63,233 nt of DNA from JAMOQA01 sp964420365 (GCA_964420365.1 CAYQTA010000025.1:1-63233), one strand, 5' to 3'; shown: positions 8,596-17,652, counted from the stretch's first letter. Notes: generated from the letters alone by a model not told the origin. Made by a program: numbers and translations.

Positions 8596-8620
8596 TCCGC
8601 CTCGTCCCGATTCCTAGATT
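8592..8620 (+). promoter_or_regulatory. Upstream promoter of the rodZ-like gene (P1)
   Basis: TTGATC (8592-8597) and TAGATT (8615-8620) are separated by 17 bases, directly at the end of the GH57 gene. Transcripts would carry a leader of about 250 bases before the ATG at 8875. Confidence 0.5.
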
Positions 8621-8802
8621 CGACCGGGGGACGCACGACCCGTGCCGGCACCGTCCCGGCACCCGGAGAGAACGAGGGCCCGATGAGCCGCCGCCATCGC
8701 AAGCGACGCTCCCGGCCGGCGCGCGGCCCCGCCGCGGGCGTGGCGGAGCGGGATCGCGCCACGTCCTCCCGCCGGAATGGAAACCCCGGACGCACGCCCG
8801 GT

Positions 8803-8832
8803 TTGACACCCGCGGAGCCCCCCTCCTATGAT
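8803..8832 (+). promoter_or_regulatory. Consensus sigma-70-type promoter of the rodZ-like gene (P2)
   Basis: A perfect TTGACA (8803-8808) and TATGAT (8827-8832, 5 of 6) are separated by 18 bases. This is the best promoter in the window and gives a short leader of about 36 bases to the ATG at 8875, which argues against an N-terminally extended start at 8683. Confidence 0.7.
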
Positions 8833-8874
8833 CCGCCCGGCCGGGCCGACGAGGCCCGGGGAGACGCGGCGCCC

Positions 8875-9339
8875 ATGACCTCCTTCGGCGAGATGCTCAG
8901 GCGGGAGCGCGAGTTGCGCGGGATCACGCTGCGGGAGGTCTCCGAGGCGACCAAGATCAGTATCCGCTACCTCGAGGCCCTCGAGCGCAACGAGTTCACC
9001 TACCTGCCGGGCGGCGCCTTCACCCGGGGGTTCATCCGGGCCTACGCCAAGTACATCGGTGCCGACGAAGACGAGATGGTGAACGCCTACCTCCTCGAGC
9101 TCTCGCTCCAGGAGGAAGGGGAACCGGCCGGCCCGGCGGATCCCGTGGAGGAGCTGCGGCGGCATCACCGGCAGGCGGTGGACGAAGCGGCCCGTTCGCG
9201 TCGGCGGCGCCTCCTGCTCGGCATCGCGATCGCCGTGCTCGCGCTGCTGCTCCTCGCCGGCGGTGCCTGGTGGTTCCTGGCCCGCGGAGAGAGCGATGCC
9301 CCGCCGCCGCCTCCCCGCAGCGAGACGATGCTGCCGTGA
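8875..9339 (+). CDS. RodZ-like helix-turn-helix membrane protein
   Basis: The 154-residue product starts with a Cro/C1-type HTH domain of the HTH_25/RodZ type (residues 1-70; FGEMLRRERELRGITLREVS ... EATKIS ... YLEALERNEF, then 'LPGGAFTRGFIRAYAKYIG'). A basic linker (RSRRRR), one transmembrane helix (around 111-132) and a short Pro-rich periplasmic tail follow. RodZ-type proteins link the cytoskeleton to the cell wall machinery, while short homologues may be regulators. The usual beta-rich periplasmic domain is missing. The next gene begins 2 bases after the stop, so they are cotranscribed. Confidence 0.8.
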   Translation: MTSFGEMLRRERELRGITLREVSEATKISIRYLEALERNEFTYLPGGAFTRGFIRAYAKYIGADEDEMVNAYLLELSLQEEGEPAGPADPVEELRRHHRQAVDEAARSRRRRLLLGIAIAVLALLLLAGGAWWFLARGESDAPPPPPRSETMLP

Positions 9340-9341
9340 GC

Positions 9342-10514
9342 ATGGCGGGAACCGACCTCGGGGAACGTCTCCTCGGCTCCCTTCGGGCGGGAGCGCTGCC
9401 GCGCCCGGCCCGGCTCGCGGCGGCGAGGGGCGCCCTGCCTCTCGAGCCGGAGAGGCTCGCCTCGATCCAGGTACTGCTGCTCGCGGACGAGGACGAGGAG
9501 GTTCGGAAGGCCGCGCGGGCATCCCTCGAGGCCCTGCCCGCCGAAACGGCCCGCGCCCTCGCCGAGGCCCCGGGAGAGCCGGAAGCTGCGACCTGGCTCG
9601 CCGGCGAGGCGGCGCGGTTCCCCGAGGCGGCACTGGCCCTGGCTCGCCGGCCCGACCTGCCGGTCGAGGCGGGTGCGCGGCTCCTCGACGCCGCCGCGGC
9701 GGCGAACCTCGGCGCCGTCCTCGAGGCCCTCGCCCTCAACCACGAGACGCTCGGTCGGGCCCCGGACCTGGCGCGCCGGCTGGCCGAGTGCCCCGCGCTC
9801 CCGGAAGCGGCACGGCCCCGGCTCCTCGACCTGCTGGACGAGCTGGCCAAGGCGGCCGCACCGGGAGACGCGCCTCCCGGGGAACCGGCCGACGAACAGG
9901 AAACCCCGGACCCCGCCGCCACGGACGAGGCTCCTCCCCTCGCCAGCGACCCGTTCCTCGCCGCCCTCGGCGTGGACGCCGAGGTCGAAGCGCTGCTGCC
10001 GGAGCTCGGCCTCGACCTCGGGCACCTGGCCGATCGCTCCGAGCTGCTCGGGGAGGCGGAGAGCGAGGACGAGGAGCGACTGATCGCCCGGCTGGCCCGC
10101 ATGAACGTCGGGCAGAAACTCAAGGTGGCCCTGTTCGGGACCCGGGAGGAACGCTCCATCCTCGTCCGCGACAGCAACCGGGTGGTCGCGACGGCCGTCG
10201 TCAAGAACCCGAAGTTCACCGAGCAGGAAGCGGAGGCGATCTCGAACAGCCGGAACGTCTGCGACGAGGTCCTGCGGCTGATCGCCCGGCACCGGGATTT
10301 CGGCAAGAACTACCAGATCCAGCACAACCTGGTGCGGAACCCCAGGTGCCCGGTGGAGATCGCGATGAACTTCGTCACGCGCCTGAACGACAAGGACCTC
10401 AAGCTCCTGCTCAAGAACCGAAACGTTTCCGAGGCGGTGCGTCGCCAGGCGAAACGGATCATCGAGGCGCGCGAGGCCCGCAGGAGGGTACGGCTGCGGA
10501 CGGGCAAGCACTGA
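9342..10514 (+). CDS. HEAT-like repeat protein of unknown function
   Basis: The 390-residue product is rich in Ala/Leu/Glu helices in a repeating pattern resembling HEAT or leucine-rich-variant repeats (residues ~30-170). An acidic Pro-rich linker and a well-conserved-looking basic C-terminal region follow (about 260-390: 'VKNPKFTEQEAE', 'NLVRNPRCPVEIAMNF', 'LLLKNRNVSEAVRRQA'). It has no signal peptide. ATG at 9342 directly follows the rodZ-like stop, and a longer frame from 9270 would overlap that gene. The operon position suggests a role linked to the RodZ-like protein, but no function is known. Confidence 0.7.
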   Translation: MAGTDLGERLLGSLRAGALPRPARLAAARGALPLEPERLASIQVLLLADEDEEVRKAARASLEALPAETARALAEAPGEPEAATWLAGEAARFPEAALALARRPDLPVEAGARLLDAAAAANLGAVLEALALNHETLGRAPDLARRLAECPALPEAARPRLLDLLDELAKAAAPGDAPPGEPADEQETPDPAATDEAPPLASDPFLAALGVDAEVEALLPELGLDLGHLADRSELLGEAESEDEERLIARLARMNVGQKLKVALFGTREERSILVRDSNRVVATAVVKNPKFTEQEAEAISNSRNVCDEVLRLIARHRDFGKNYQIQHNLVRNPRCPVEIAMNFVTRLNDKDLKLLLKNRNVSEAVRRQAKRIIEAREARRRVRLRTGKH

Positions 10515-10595
10515 CATGGTGAAAACCCCGCGGACCGGGAAGTGCGGTAGACTCTGGGCGACGCCCCGGGGAGCGGGAGAGCACGGAAGAAGCCG

Positions 10596-11567
10596 ATGCG
10601 GGTCCTGAAGGAAGCGCGGCAATACCTGAGCGATTACCACCTGAAGGCGGGGGTGTTCCATTTCTACCGCGGCGAGTACGGGCCCGCGGCGGAATACCTC
10701 ACGCACGCGCTGCGCGACTCCGACCGGCTTTCCCGCTCGGAACGCCGCACGACCCTGTACTACCTGGTCCAGACCCGGATCGGCGCCGCCCGCGAGTTCG
10801 AGGCACGGGGAGACCTGGAGCGCGCCGCGGAACAGTACCGGGCGGCCCTCGAGGTGATCCCGACCTACGCGGACGTCCACGCCCGTCTCGGGACACTCCT
10901 GGTACGGCTCGGTCGCGAGGAAGAGGCGATCGCCTCCTTCGAGAAGGCGCTGCGGATCAACCCGGACTACGAGGAGGCCCTGGTTCGGCTGGGCTACGTG
11001 CACCTTGCCCGGGGGGACGCACCGGCGGCCCGGGAGTCGTTCTCCCGGGCGCTGGCCGTCCGCGAACGCCGGGCCCGGGAGCGCCTGGCACGGGCGGAGC
11101 AGGCCCTCGAGACCGGCGACCTGGAGCTGGCCCGGGACCTCTACAAGGACACCTTCCGCGAGGGCCTCGACCGCTTCCGCGACCTGTTCGAGCAGGCCCT
11201 CGAACGGCTGCGGACCGAGCGCTGGGAAGACGCGGTCGAGCTGCTGGAACAGGCGGTCGACCTGTGCCCCCGCTTCGCCGACGTGCACAACTACCTCGGC
11301 GTGGCCCTGGCCGAGTCCGGCCACCTGGAGCGGGCCCGGAAACACCTGGAGAAGTCGGTCGCGATCAACCCGGACTACGTCGTCGCCTGGTTGAACCTCG
11401 CCTACACGGTCTGGGCGATGGACGACCGGGACGCCACCCGGGTCGCCCTCGACGAGGTCCTGCGCAGGGAACCCGACAACCCCTCCGCCCTCCACCTCGC
11501 GAGCCTCCTCGAGGACCGGGTGGATTCCTCCCGCGCCGCGATGCGCCCCGGAGCGTCGGAAACATGA
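10596..11567 (+). CDS. TPR-repeat protein
   Basis: The 323-residue product consists mainly of tetratricopeptide repeats. Clear units are around residues 78-145 (A-E-Q-Y-R-A-A-L-E-V-I-P-T-Y-A-D-V-H-A-R-L-G ... F-E-K-A-L-R-I-N-P-D-Y-E-E-A) and 208-290 (V-E-L-L-E-Q-A-V-D-L-C-P-R ... L-E-K-S-V-A-I-N-P-D-Y-V-V-A). It has no signal peptide or membrane helix, so it is probably a cytoplasmic scaffold. Its last codon overlaps the PP2C phosphatase start (ATGA), so the two are coupled and may act together. A -10-like TAGACT at 10548 lies upstream, without a clear -35. Confidence 0.85.
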   Translation: MRVLKEARQYLSDYHLKAGVFHFYRGEYGPAAEYLTHALRDSDRLSRSERRTTLYYLVQTRIGAAREFEARGDLERAAEQYRAALEVIPTYADVHARLGTLLVRLGREEEAIASFEKALRINPDYEEALVRLGYVHLARGDAPAARESFSRALAVRERRARERLARAEQALETGDLELARDLYKDTFREGLDRFRDLFEQALERLRTERWEDAVELLEQAVDLCPRFADVHNYLGVALAESGHLERARKHLEKSVAINPDYVVAWLNLAYTVWAMDDRDATRVALDEVLRREPDNPSALHLASLLEDRVDSSRAAMRPGASET

Positions 11568-12361
11568 GGTACGTGGGTCACGGCCGCACCGACCGGGGGC
11601 GGATCCGTCCCCACAACGAGGACTGCATCCTCGTCGAGCCGGCCCACGGCGTGTTCGCGGTGGCCGACGGAATGGGCGGCCACGCCGCGGGCGAGGTCGC
11701 GTCGCGCACCGCGATCGAGGCGATCCGGGAGGCGCTCTGCGCCGGCCGGCCGGTGGACCTCGAAGCCCCCGAGCTGCTGCGCCGGGCGGTGGAGCGGTCG
11801 AACCTGGGGATCGCGCGGGCGATCGAGGCGCACCCGGAGTACCGGGGAATGGGGACGACCCTGGTCGTCGCCCTCTTCGAGGGCGACTCGTGCTGGATCG
11901 CTCACGTCGGCGACTCCCGGGCCTACCTCGTGCGAAACGAACGGATCGACCAGCTCACGACCGATCACTCGTTCGTCAACGAGCTGGTGCGCCTCGGGAT
12001 GCTCTCCCGGGAACAGGCGGCCCGCGACCCGCGGCGAAACGTGGTCACCCGGGCCCTCGGTTCGTCCCAGGTCGTCGTCCCGGACATCGTCGAGGTCCCC
12101 CTTTCTCCCGGTGACGTCGTGCTCCTGTGTTCCGACGGGCTGAACACGATGATCGACGACGGCGAGATTCTCGCCCTGGTCCGCGCCGCCGGCGGGGACC
12201 CGGAGACCGCCACGGATCGCCTGGTGGACGCGGCCAATGCCGCCGGTGGAGAAGACAACGTGTCGGTCGTCGTCGTGGCGTGCCAGGGGGACCCGGACGC
12301 GGAGGCCGCCCGACGGACGGCCCCGAACGCGGCGATCGACCCGGGGAACGCTCCGGGCTGA
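11564..12361 (+). CDS. PP2C-family protein serine/threonine phosphatase
   Basis: The 265-residue product has all core PPM/PP2C metal motifs: R-P-H-N-E-D near residue 17, V-A-D-G-M-G-G-H near 34, G-T-T-L-V-V and G-D-S-R-A-Y in the middle, C-S-D-G-L-N, and G-G-E-D-N-V-S-V-V at the end. It is soluble and resembles the Stp/PrpC class that reverses Hanks-type kinase phosphorylation. No kinase gene is in the window. ATG at 11564 overlaps the TPR gene's stop. All expected Asp ligands are present, so it should be active. It ends with a short Pro/Ala-rich tail. Confidence 0.9.
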   Translation: MRYVGHGRTDRGRIRPHNEDCILVEPAHGVFAVADGMGGHAAGEVASRTAIEAIREALCAGRPVDLEAPELLRRAVERSNLGIARAIEAHPEYRGMGTTLVVALFEGDSCWIAHVGDSRAYLVRNERIDQLTTDHSFVNELVRLGMLSREQAARDPRRNVVTRALGSSQVVVPDIVEVPLSPGDVVLLCSDGLNTMIDDGEILALVRAAGGDPETATDRLVDAANAAGGEDNVSVVVVACQGDPDAEAARRTAPNAAIDPGNAPG

Positions 12362-12369
12362 CCCGGTCC

Positions 12370-12398
12370 TTGCTCGCCCCACCCCCCGGGGGTACCCT
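12370..12398 (+). promoter_or_regulatory. Possible promoter for the exported protein at 12411
   Basis: TTGCTC (12370-12375) and TACCCT (12393-12398) are 17 bases apart. Each box matches 3 of 6. The predicted start of transcription is within a few bases of the GTG/ATG at 12408/12411, implying an almost leaderless message. Confidence 0.35.
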
Positions 12399-12410
12399 GC
12401 GGCCATCGTG

Positions 12411-13814
12411 ATGCGACGCCGCCTTCCCCTGGTCCTCCTCGCTCTTCTCGTGCCGGCCGCGTTTTCCGGCCGCGCCGCCGATCTCCCGGTCACGGGAGAC
12501 GTTGCCCGCGTTCACCCCTCGGTACGGGTGCACTGGTCTCCCGGGACGAATCTCCCCGACCGGGACGCGGACGGCGTGCCGGACGCGGCGCGGGAGCTGC
12601 TCTCCCTTGCTGCCCGCGTGGACCGGGAATGCCGGGCCGCGGGGCTCGGGCCCCTGCCCGACGACGGGGACGGCGAGGTGGACCTCTGGATGGCGGAGGG
12701 CCCCGCCCCGCCGGGATCGATCCCGTTGCCGTGGCGGCTCGTCCTCCACGATCCCACGGAGTTCCGGGCCGAGGCGGCGCGGCGCCTGGCGGCCGCGGTC
12801 CTCCGGCGGCTGGCTCCCGGAGCGCCGTCCTGGTGGGCCACCCCGACGGCCTGCTGGCTCGCCGCGCGGGCGTCCGGCCTGCTGCCCCGCGCCTGCGGGG
12901 ATCCGGGCCTCCGGTGGACCCACCCGGAACCCGGCGTCCTCTCCTCCGACCCGCTCCTCGCGCCGGCCAACCTCGCGCTCATCGAGGCGCTCGGCGGCCC
13001 CCGCCCGGTCCGCGCGGTGCTCCGGGCGACCTGGCGGCGGCTGGCCACGACCACCGACCCGGTTGCGGCCGTGAACGGGGGCCTCGAGGAGGCCGCCGGC
13101 CTCGACCTCGCGGGCCTGCTCCTCAGGGCGGGTGTCGCCCGGATCGCGGCCGACGATCCGCCTCCCCGGGAGGCGCTCCGGGTCGAGGCCCTGCCGGTCC
13201 TCGAGGAGACCCTCGGCTTCCCCCTCGCTCCCCTGGGCGGGGCCCTCGTCCGGGTCCTCCCGGACCCGCGGTTCCCGGAGGCGACGGTCCTCGAGCTGGA
13301 TCCCGGCGACCGTCCGCTGCGAGCGATCCTCCTGGCACGGCGGCGGGAGGGATCGTTCGACCGCGTCGACCCGTCCCCGGGTCCCGACGGCCTGCTGCGG
13401 GTGACCCTTCCCTGGCACGATTACCGGGAGGCGTTCCTGCTTCTCGCCCGCCCCGACGCGGACCCGGGTGCCCTCGAGGTCCTCGTCCACGCGGAGCCGG
13501 GCGACGGCATCCCGCCCTTCGAGCTCGCGTCGTTCTCCGCCATCGCCACGACGGGGGGCACGGTCTTCGTCGAGTGGAGGACCGGCCGCGAGGAGGGCAT
13601 CGTGGCCTGGATCGTGGAGCGGAGCGTCGACGACGGGCCGTGGCGGGCGGCAACCCCCGTCCCCCTCCCGGCGATCGGAACCCTGACCGGCGGGGGAAGC
13701 TACGTCTTTCCCGACGACACCGTGCCCGCCGGTGCGCTCTCGCGCTGGCGGCTCGCGGCGGTCCTCGCGGGGGGGCTCCGGTGGACCGGTCCGGTGGTCC
13801 GCGCCGCGCCCTGA
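12411..13814 (+). CDS. Exported protein of unknown function
   Basis: The 467-residue product has a clear signal peptide (MRRRLPLVLLALLVPAAF, cleavage near S-G-R-A-A). Soon after it is a D-R-D-A-D-G-V-P-D-A segment like calcium-binding thrombospondin-type-3 motifs. The middle is helical and Trp/Arg/Pro rich, and the C-terminal ~100 residues look like a beta-sandwich (fibronectin-like: 'VFVEWRTGREEGIVAWIVERS', 'YVFPDDTVPAGALSRWRLAA'). It probably acts in the periplasm or at the cell surface. A GTG at 12408 is an alternative start. It follows the PP2C gene with a 49-base gap. No family was recognised. Confidence 0.7.
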   Translation: MRRRLPLVLLALLVPAAFSGRAADLPVTGDVARVHPSVRVHWSPGTNLPDRDADGVPDAARELLSLAARVDRECRAAGLGPLPDDGDGEVDLWMAEGPAPPGSIPLPWRLVLHDPTEFRAEAARRLAAAVLRRLAPGAPSWWATPTACWLAARASGLLPRACGDPGLRWTHPEPGVLSSDPLLAPANLALIEALGGPRPVRAVLRATWRRLATTTDPVAAVNGGLEEAAGLDLAGLLLRAGVARIAADDPPPREALRVEALPVLEETLGFPLAPLGGALVRVLPDPRFPEATVLELDPGDRPLRAILLARRREGSFDRVDPSPGPDGLLRVTLPWHDYREAFLLLARPDADPGALEVLVHAEPGDGIPPFELASFSAIATTGGTVFVEWRTGREEGIVAWIVERSVDDGPWRAATPVPLPAIGTLTGGGSYVFPDDTVPAGALSRWRLAAVLAGGLRWTGPVVRAAP

Positions 13815-13899
13815 CCCACCCGCGCCTCGCGCCTTCGCCGGTTTCCCTTCGCTATACTCGCCCGAACCCGGCTCCCGGCCGGGAGGAGGTTCGACGACG

Positions 13900-15891
13900 A
13901 TGATCGACCTGTTCACCGCCCTTCGCGGGGAGATCGCCCGGGTGATCCGCGAGGTGGCGGACGTGGACGACGTGCCCTTCGAGTTCCCGCCCGACCCGGC
14001 CCTCGGGGACCTGGCGACCCCGGTCGCATTCTCCCTCGCGCGGGTCCTGCGCCGGGCACCACGGCAGATCGCCGAGGAGCTCGCCGCCAGGATCCGGGAG
14101 CTGCCCGGCGTCGCCGATGTCGAGGTCGCCGGACCGGGGTACGTCAACGTGCGGATCGACCGCACCGGGGCGGTGCGGCGCCTGCTCGGGCCGGACGAAT
14201 CCCCGCCGGCCGTCCCGGGCAAGGTGGTCGTCGAACACACGAACATCAACCCGAACAAGGCGGCCCACATCGGTCACCTGCGCAACGCGATCCTCGGGGA
14301 CACCCTGGTTCGCTGCCTCCGGGCGACGGGACACGTGGTCGAGGTCCAGAACTACATCGACGACACCGGCGTCCAGGTGGCCGACGTCGTCGTCGCCCTC
14401 ACCGAGCTGGCCGGCCTCGACGCGCAAGGGGTCCGCGCGCTGATCGATCGCGGCGAGGAGCGCGCCGCGAGGGGCGGGGGAGGCGTCGACCACGACCTCT
14501 GGGACCTCTATGCCCGGGTCACCGCCTGGTACCGGGAGGACGAGGGTCGGCTCGCGCGGCGCGCCGAGGTCCTCCACGCGCTCGAGCGCCGGGAAGGACC
14601 CCTCGCCGAGATCGGCGCCCTCGTGGCGATGGCGGTGGTTCGCTGCCACCTCCGCACGATGGATCGGCTCGGCGTCCGCTACGACGTCCTGCCCCGCGAG
14701 AGCGACATCCTCGCCCACCGCTTCTGGGAGGAGGCATTCCGCCTGCTGCGCGAGAGCGGGGCGATCCGCCTCGCCGAGGAAGGAAAGGCGGCGGGATGCT
14801 GGGTGATGGACCTGCCCCACGACGAGGACGACGAGGACGGGGAGAAGTACGAGAAGATCATCGTCCGCTCCAACGGCACGGTCACCTACGTGGGCAAGGA
14901 CATCGCGTACCAGATGTGGAAGTTCGGCCTTCTCGGCCGCGATTTCGAGTACGCCCCCTTCCGGGCCTGGGCCTACCCGGACGGCTCCCGGCCCTGGCAG
15001 ACCGTCCCGCCCGGGGAAGGAGAAGCCGGACACCCGGAGTTCGGCCGGGCGGCCCGGGTCTACAACGTCATCGACGTCCGCCAGTCCTACCTCCAGCGGG
15101 TCGTCGTGCAGGGCCTCGAGCGCCTCGGCCACGTCGAGCAAGCACGGCGATCGATCCATTTCTCCTACGAGATGGTCGCCCTCTCCCCCCGGACTGCCCT
15201 GATGCTCCAGCCCGGGCTCCGGCTCACCGAGGAGGAGCTCGCGCGCCCCTGGCTCGACATGAGCGGCCGGCGGGGTCTCGGGGTCAAGGCGGACGACCTT
15301 CTCGACATGCTGGAACGGAAGGCCCTCGAGGAGGTCCGGAACCGCGCCCCGGGGGCCCCCGCGGGGGAGGCGGAGCGAACTGCCCGCGAGATCGCGATCG
15401 GGGCCCTCCGTTACTACATGCTGCGGCACACGCGGAACAAGGTCGTCGCCTTCGACGTGGACCAGGCCCTCGCCTTCGAGGGAGAGACCGGTCCCTACTG
15501 CCAGTACGCGGCGGTGCGGATCTCGCGGATCCTCGACAAGCTCGAGGAGAGGGAGGGCCTCGACCGGGACGCGGCCCTCGGCCTCGCCCGGGCCGCGGAC
15601 TTCGAGGCGATCCCGGAAGATGGTCGCCTGGACCACTGGGGCCTCGTCCTCGAGGCGGCCCGGCTCCCGGAGGTCGTCCCCGCCGCCATCGAGAGCCTCG
15701 AGTTCGCCACGATCGCGAAGTACGCCTTCGACCTCGCCCGGGCGATCAACGCGTTCTACCACCGCTGGCCGGTCCTGCGGGAACCGGACCCGGCCACCCG
15801 GGCCGCGCGCCTGGCGGTCCTGCTGGTCGCGGACCGCTCCCTGCGGGAGGCCCTGGGCCTGATGGGGATCCCGGTCCCCGCCCGCATGTGA
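13900..15891 (+). CDS. argS: Arginine--tRNA ligase
   Basis: The 663-residue product is a class I arginyl-tRNA synthetase, charging tRNA-Arg with arginine using ATP. An N-terminal Add-1 recognition domain leads to 'VVEHTNINPNKAAHIGHLRN' with the HIGH motif at residues 123-126. The catalytic core follows, then 'DMSGRRGLGVKADDLLD' in place of a canonical KMSKS loop (common in ArgRS), and a DALR-type anticodon-binding domain ending in P-V-P-A-R-M. GGGAGGAGG precedes the ATG, and TATACT at 13853-13858 is a good -10 with no clear -35. An acidic D-E-D-D-E-D-G-E-K insertion lies within the catalytic region. It is followed 17 bases later by the GGDEF-like gene. Confidence 0.95.
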   Translation: MIDLFTALRGEIARVIREVADVDDVPFEFPPDPALGDLATPVAFSLARVLRRAPRQIAEELAARIRELPGVADVEVAGPGYVNVRIDRTGAVRRLLGPDESPPAVPGKVVVEHTNINPNKAAHIGHLRNAILGDTLVRCLRATGHVVEVQNYIDDTGVQVADVVVALTELAGLDAQGVRALIDRGEERAARGGGGVDHDLWDLYARVTAWYREDEGRLARRAEVLHALERREGPLAEIGALVAMAVVRCHLRTMDRLGVRYDVLPRESDILAHRFWEEAFRLLRESGAIRLAEEGKAAGCWVMDLPHDEDDEDGEKYEKIIVRSNGTVTYVGKDIAYQMWKFGLLGRDFEYAPFRAWAYPDGSRPWQTVPPGEGEAGHPEFGRAARVYNVIDVRQSYLQRVVVQGLERLGHVEQARRSIHFSYEMVALSPRTALMLQPGLRLTEEELARPWLDMSGRRGLGVKADDLLDMLERKALEEVRNRAPGAPAGEAERTAREIAIGALRYYMLRHTRNKVVAFDVDQALAFEGETGPYCQYAAVRISRILDKLEEREGLDRDAALGLARAADFEAIPEDGRLDHWGLVLEAARLPEVVPAAIESLEFATIAKYAFDLARAINAFYHRWPVLREPDPATRAARLAVLLVADRSLREALGLMGIPVPARM

Positions 15892-15908
15892 TCCCCCGGA
15901 GGTGCCCC

Positions 15909-16793
15909 TTGCGCATCGTCGCCCTCGGACCACTCCCCCCCAACCTCGAGGCCGCCCTCGGCCTCCTCGGAGAGTCCGGCTGGGAAGTCGTCTCCCGCGA
16001 CGAGGTCCCGGAACCGGGCGACCTCGCCGGCGAGACGCTGCTGGTGCTGCCGGCCGACCGGGCCCCCGGGATCCTGGCGGGGACGCCGCGGGACGATCCG
16101 CCACCTCCCTCCGCCGCCTTCGGCGCGCTCCCGGAGGCGGGACTCGAAGCGCTCGCCGCCGGCGCCGACCTGTGGCTCGACCCGGAGGAGGCCCCGGAGC
16201 GACTGGCCGCCCGCGTGGAGGCGCTCGGACGCCGGGCCCTCCTCGGCGGCGCCCCCCGGGTCGACTCGGTCACCGGGCTCCTGGGCCGTCCCTGGTTCCG
16301 CGACCTGCTGCGGCACGAGTTCGACCGGGCCGTTCGCTACCGGCGGGCCCTGGCCGTTCTCGTGCTGGAACCGGACGCGGCCGACGGCCTGTCGCCCACC
16401 CGCGAGGAGCAGCTCGCCAGGGAGGTCGCCGGCCGGCTGCGGCGCCTGGTCCGCGACGTCGACCTGGTCGGCCGGATCGGACCCCGGCGTTTCGCCCTCG
16501 CCCTCCCCGAGACCGACGCCGGGGGCGGGCTGGCCGCCGCGGAACGCCTGCGGGAGGAGCTGGCCGACCTTCCCCTGCCCGGGCCACGCCGGGAGCGGCG
16601 GACAACGACCGTCAGCCTGGGCGTCGCCGCCTGGCCTTCCCGGGGAATGGAACGGGCCGACGACCTCCTCGGCCGGGCGGTGGAGGCGCTGGGCCAGGCC
16701 CGTCACCGGGGCGGGAACACGGTCCTGCCGTTCGGGGCCCCGGATGTCATCTGGTCCCGGACTCCCCCGGACCCGTGGGTGGGGGCTTCCTGA
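15909..16793 (+). CDS. Degenerate GGDEF-domain protein (TTG start)
   Basis: The 294-residue product has an N-terminal ~110 residues resembling a receiver-like alpha/beta fold without an obvious phosphorylatable Asp. A GGDEF-type domain follows: 'DSVTGLLGRPWFRDLL' at its start, 'LRRLVRDVDLVGRIGPRRFALALPETD' at the active site, and 'TTVSLGVAAWP' near the end. The G-G-D-E-F signature is replaced by G-P-R-R-F, so cyclic-di-GMP synthesis is unlikely; GTP binding or protein interaction is possible. TTG at 15909 is chosen because GGAGG (15898-15902) is 6 bases before it, and no ATG/GTG fits as well. It is close behind argS, probably in the same transcript. Confidence 0.75.
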   Translation: MRIVALGPLPPNLEAALGLLGESGWEVVSRDEVPEPGDLAGETLLVLPADRAPGILAGTPRDDPPPPSAAFGALPEAGLEALAAGADLWLDPEEAPERLAARVEALGRRALLGGAPRVDSVTGLLGRPWFRDLLRHEFDRAVRYRRALAVLVLEPDAADGLSPTREEQLAREVAGRLRRLVRDVDLVGRIGPRRFALALPETDAGGGLAAAERLREELADLPLPGPRRERRTTTVSLGVAAWPSRGMERADDLLGRAVEALGQARHRGGNTVLPFGAPDVIWSRTPPDPWVGAS

Positions 16794-16827
16794 GGCATCC
16801 GGCCGGGACGGGGGGTAAACTCGCCCC

Positions 16828-17652
16828 ATGATGCGGCGTCGATCGATCCGGTTTCCCGCGCGGTTCGCCGCGGTCCTCCTCCTTGGGTGCCTGCTCGGGG
16901 CCCTTCCGGCGCCCTCCGGCGTCTCGCTTCCCGCCACCCGCGAGGTCGATCTCCGTTTCGAGACGGAGGACGGGGTGTTCCTGGAGGGGATCCTCGAGCT
17001 TCCGGAGCACGTCCCGGAGGGAACCCGCCTTCCCCTCGTGGTGCTCGTCCACTCCCACGGGCGCGACCGGACCAGCCTGCTCCCCCTCGCCGACGCCCTG
17101 GCGACCCGCGGCTACGCGGTGGCCCTGATGGACCAGCGCGGGCACGGGGCCTCGCGCTCGACCCGGGACCACCGGATCTACGCCTTCCCGCTGCTCCCGG
17201 CCCGGGAACTCCGGAAGGCGCGGGAGGACCAGGTCCTGCTGCTGCGCGAGCTGGCCCGTCACCCGGAGGTCGACACCTCCCGGGTCGCCTTCGTCGGGGT
17301 CGGCTACGGGGCGCTGATCGCGGCCGCCGCCGCGGCCCGCCTGCCGGAGGTGCGCGCCCTGGTGATGGTCGACGTCTCCGACCCGGTCGCGGGGTACCGG
17401 CCGGACCGGGACCTCGGGCTGTTCGACCGCCGGCCGGTTCTCCTCGTCACCTCGGCCTTCCCCGAGTCCCGGGCCCGCGCCCGGCGTCTCGCCGAGTACG
17501 GGTCCGGGGAGCGCACGGTCGCTCCCCTCGAGGCGTACGAGGAACGTGACCGCCTGCTGCCGGCGGGGAGCCCGGGGATCGCGATCATCCTCGACTGGCT
17601 GGCCCGCCACCTCCCGGTGGCCGGGCGGGCAACGGGACCCGCCGGCCGATGA
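16828..17652 (+). CDS. Exported alpha/beta-hydrolase-fold protein lacking the nucleophile
   Basis: The 274-residue product has a signal peptide (FAAVLLLGCLLGALPAPSG) and then an alpha/beta-hydrolase order: 'LPLVVLVHSHGRDRTS' oxyanion strand, 'YAVALMDQRGHGASRS', and the nucleophile elbow 'VAFVGVGYGALIAAAAAA'. The elbow reads G-V-G-Y-G rather than G-x-S-x-G, so the catalytic serine is missing. It may be a binding or scaffold protein. The last four bases overlap the start of the peptide-binding protein gene (ATGA), placing it first in an ABC importer operon. A -10-like TAAACT (16816-16821) ends 6 bases before the ATG, suggesting a leaderless message. Confidence 0.75.
   Translation: MMRRRSIRFPARFAAVLLLGCLLGALPAPSGVSLPATREVDLRFETEDGVFLEGILELPEHVPEGTRLPLVVLVHSHGRDRTSLLPLADALATRGYAVALMDQRGHGASRSTRDHRIYAFPLLPARELRKAREDQVLLLRELARHPEVDTSRVAFVGVGYGALIAAAAAARLPEVRALVMVDVSDPVAGYRPDRDLGLFDRRPVLLVTSAFPESRARARRLAEYGSGERTVAPLEAYEERDRLLPAGSPGIAIILDWLARHLPVAGRATGPAGR

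Noticed and set aside
8683..8874. N-terminal extension of the RodZ-like protein
   Set aside because: The near-consensus promoter at 8803-8832 lies within it and the conserved HTH starts just after 8875.
10548..10553. TAGACT as a promoter of the TPR gene
   Set aside because: No -35 at 16-18 bases; the gene can be transcribed from the upstream operon.
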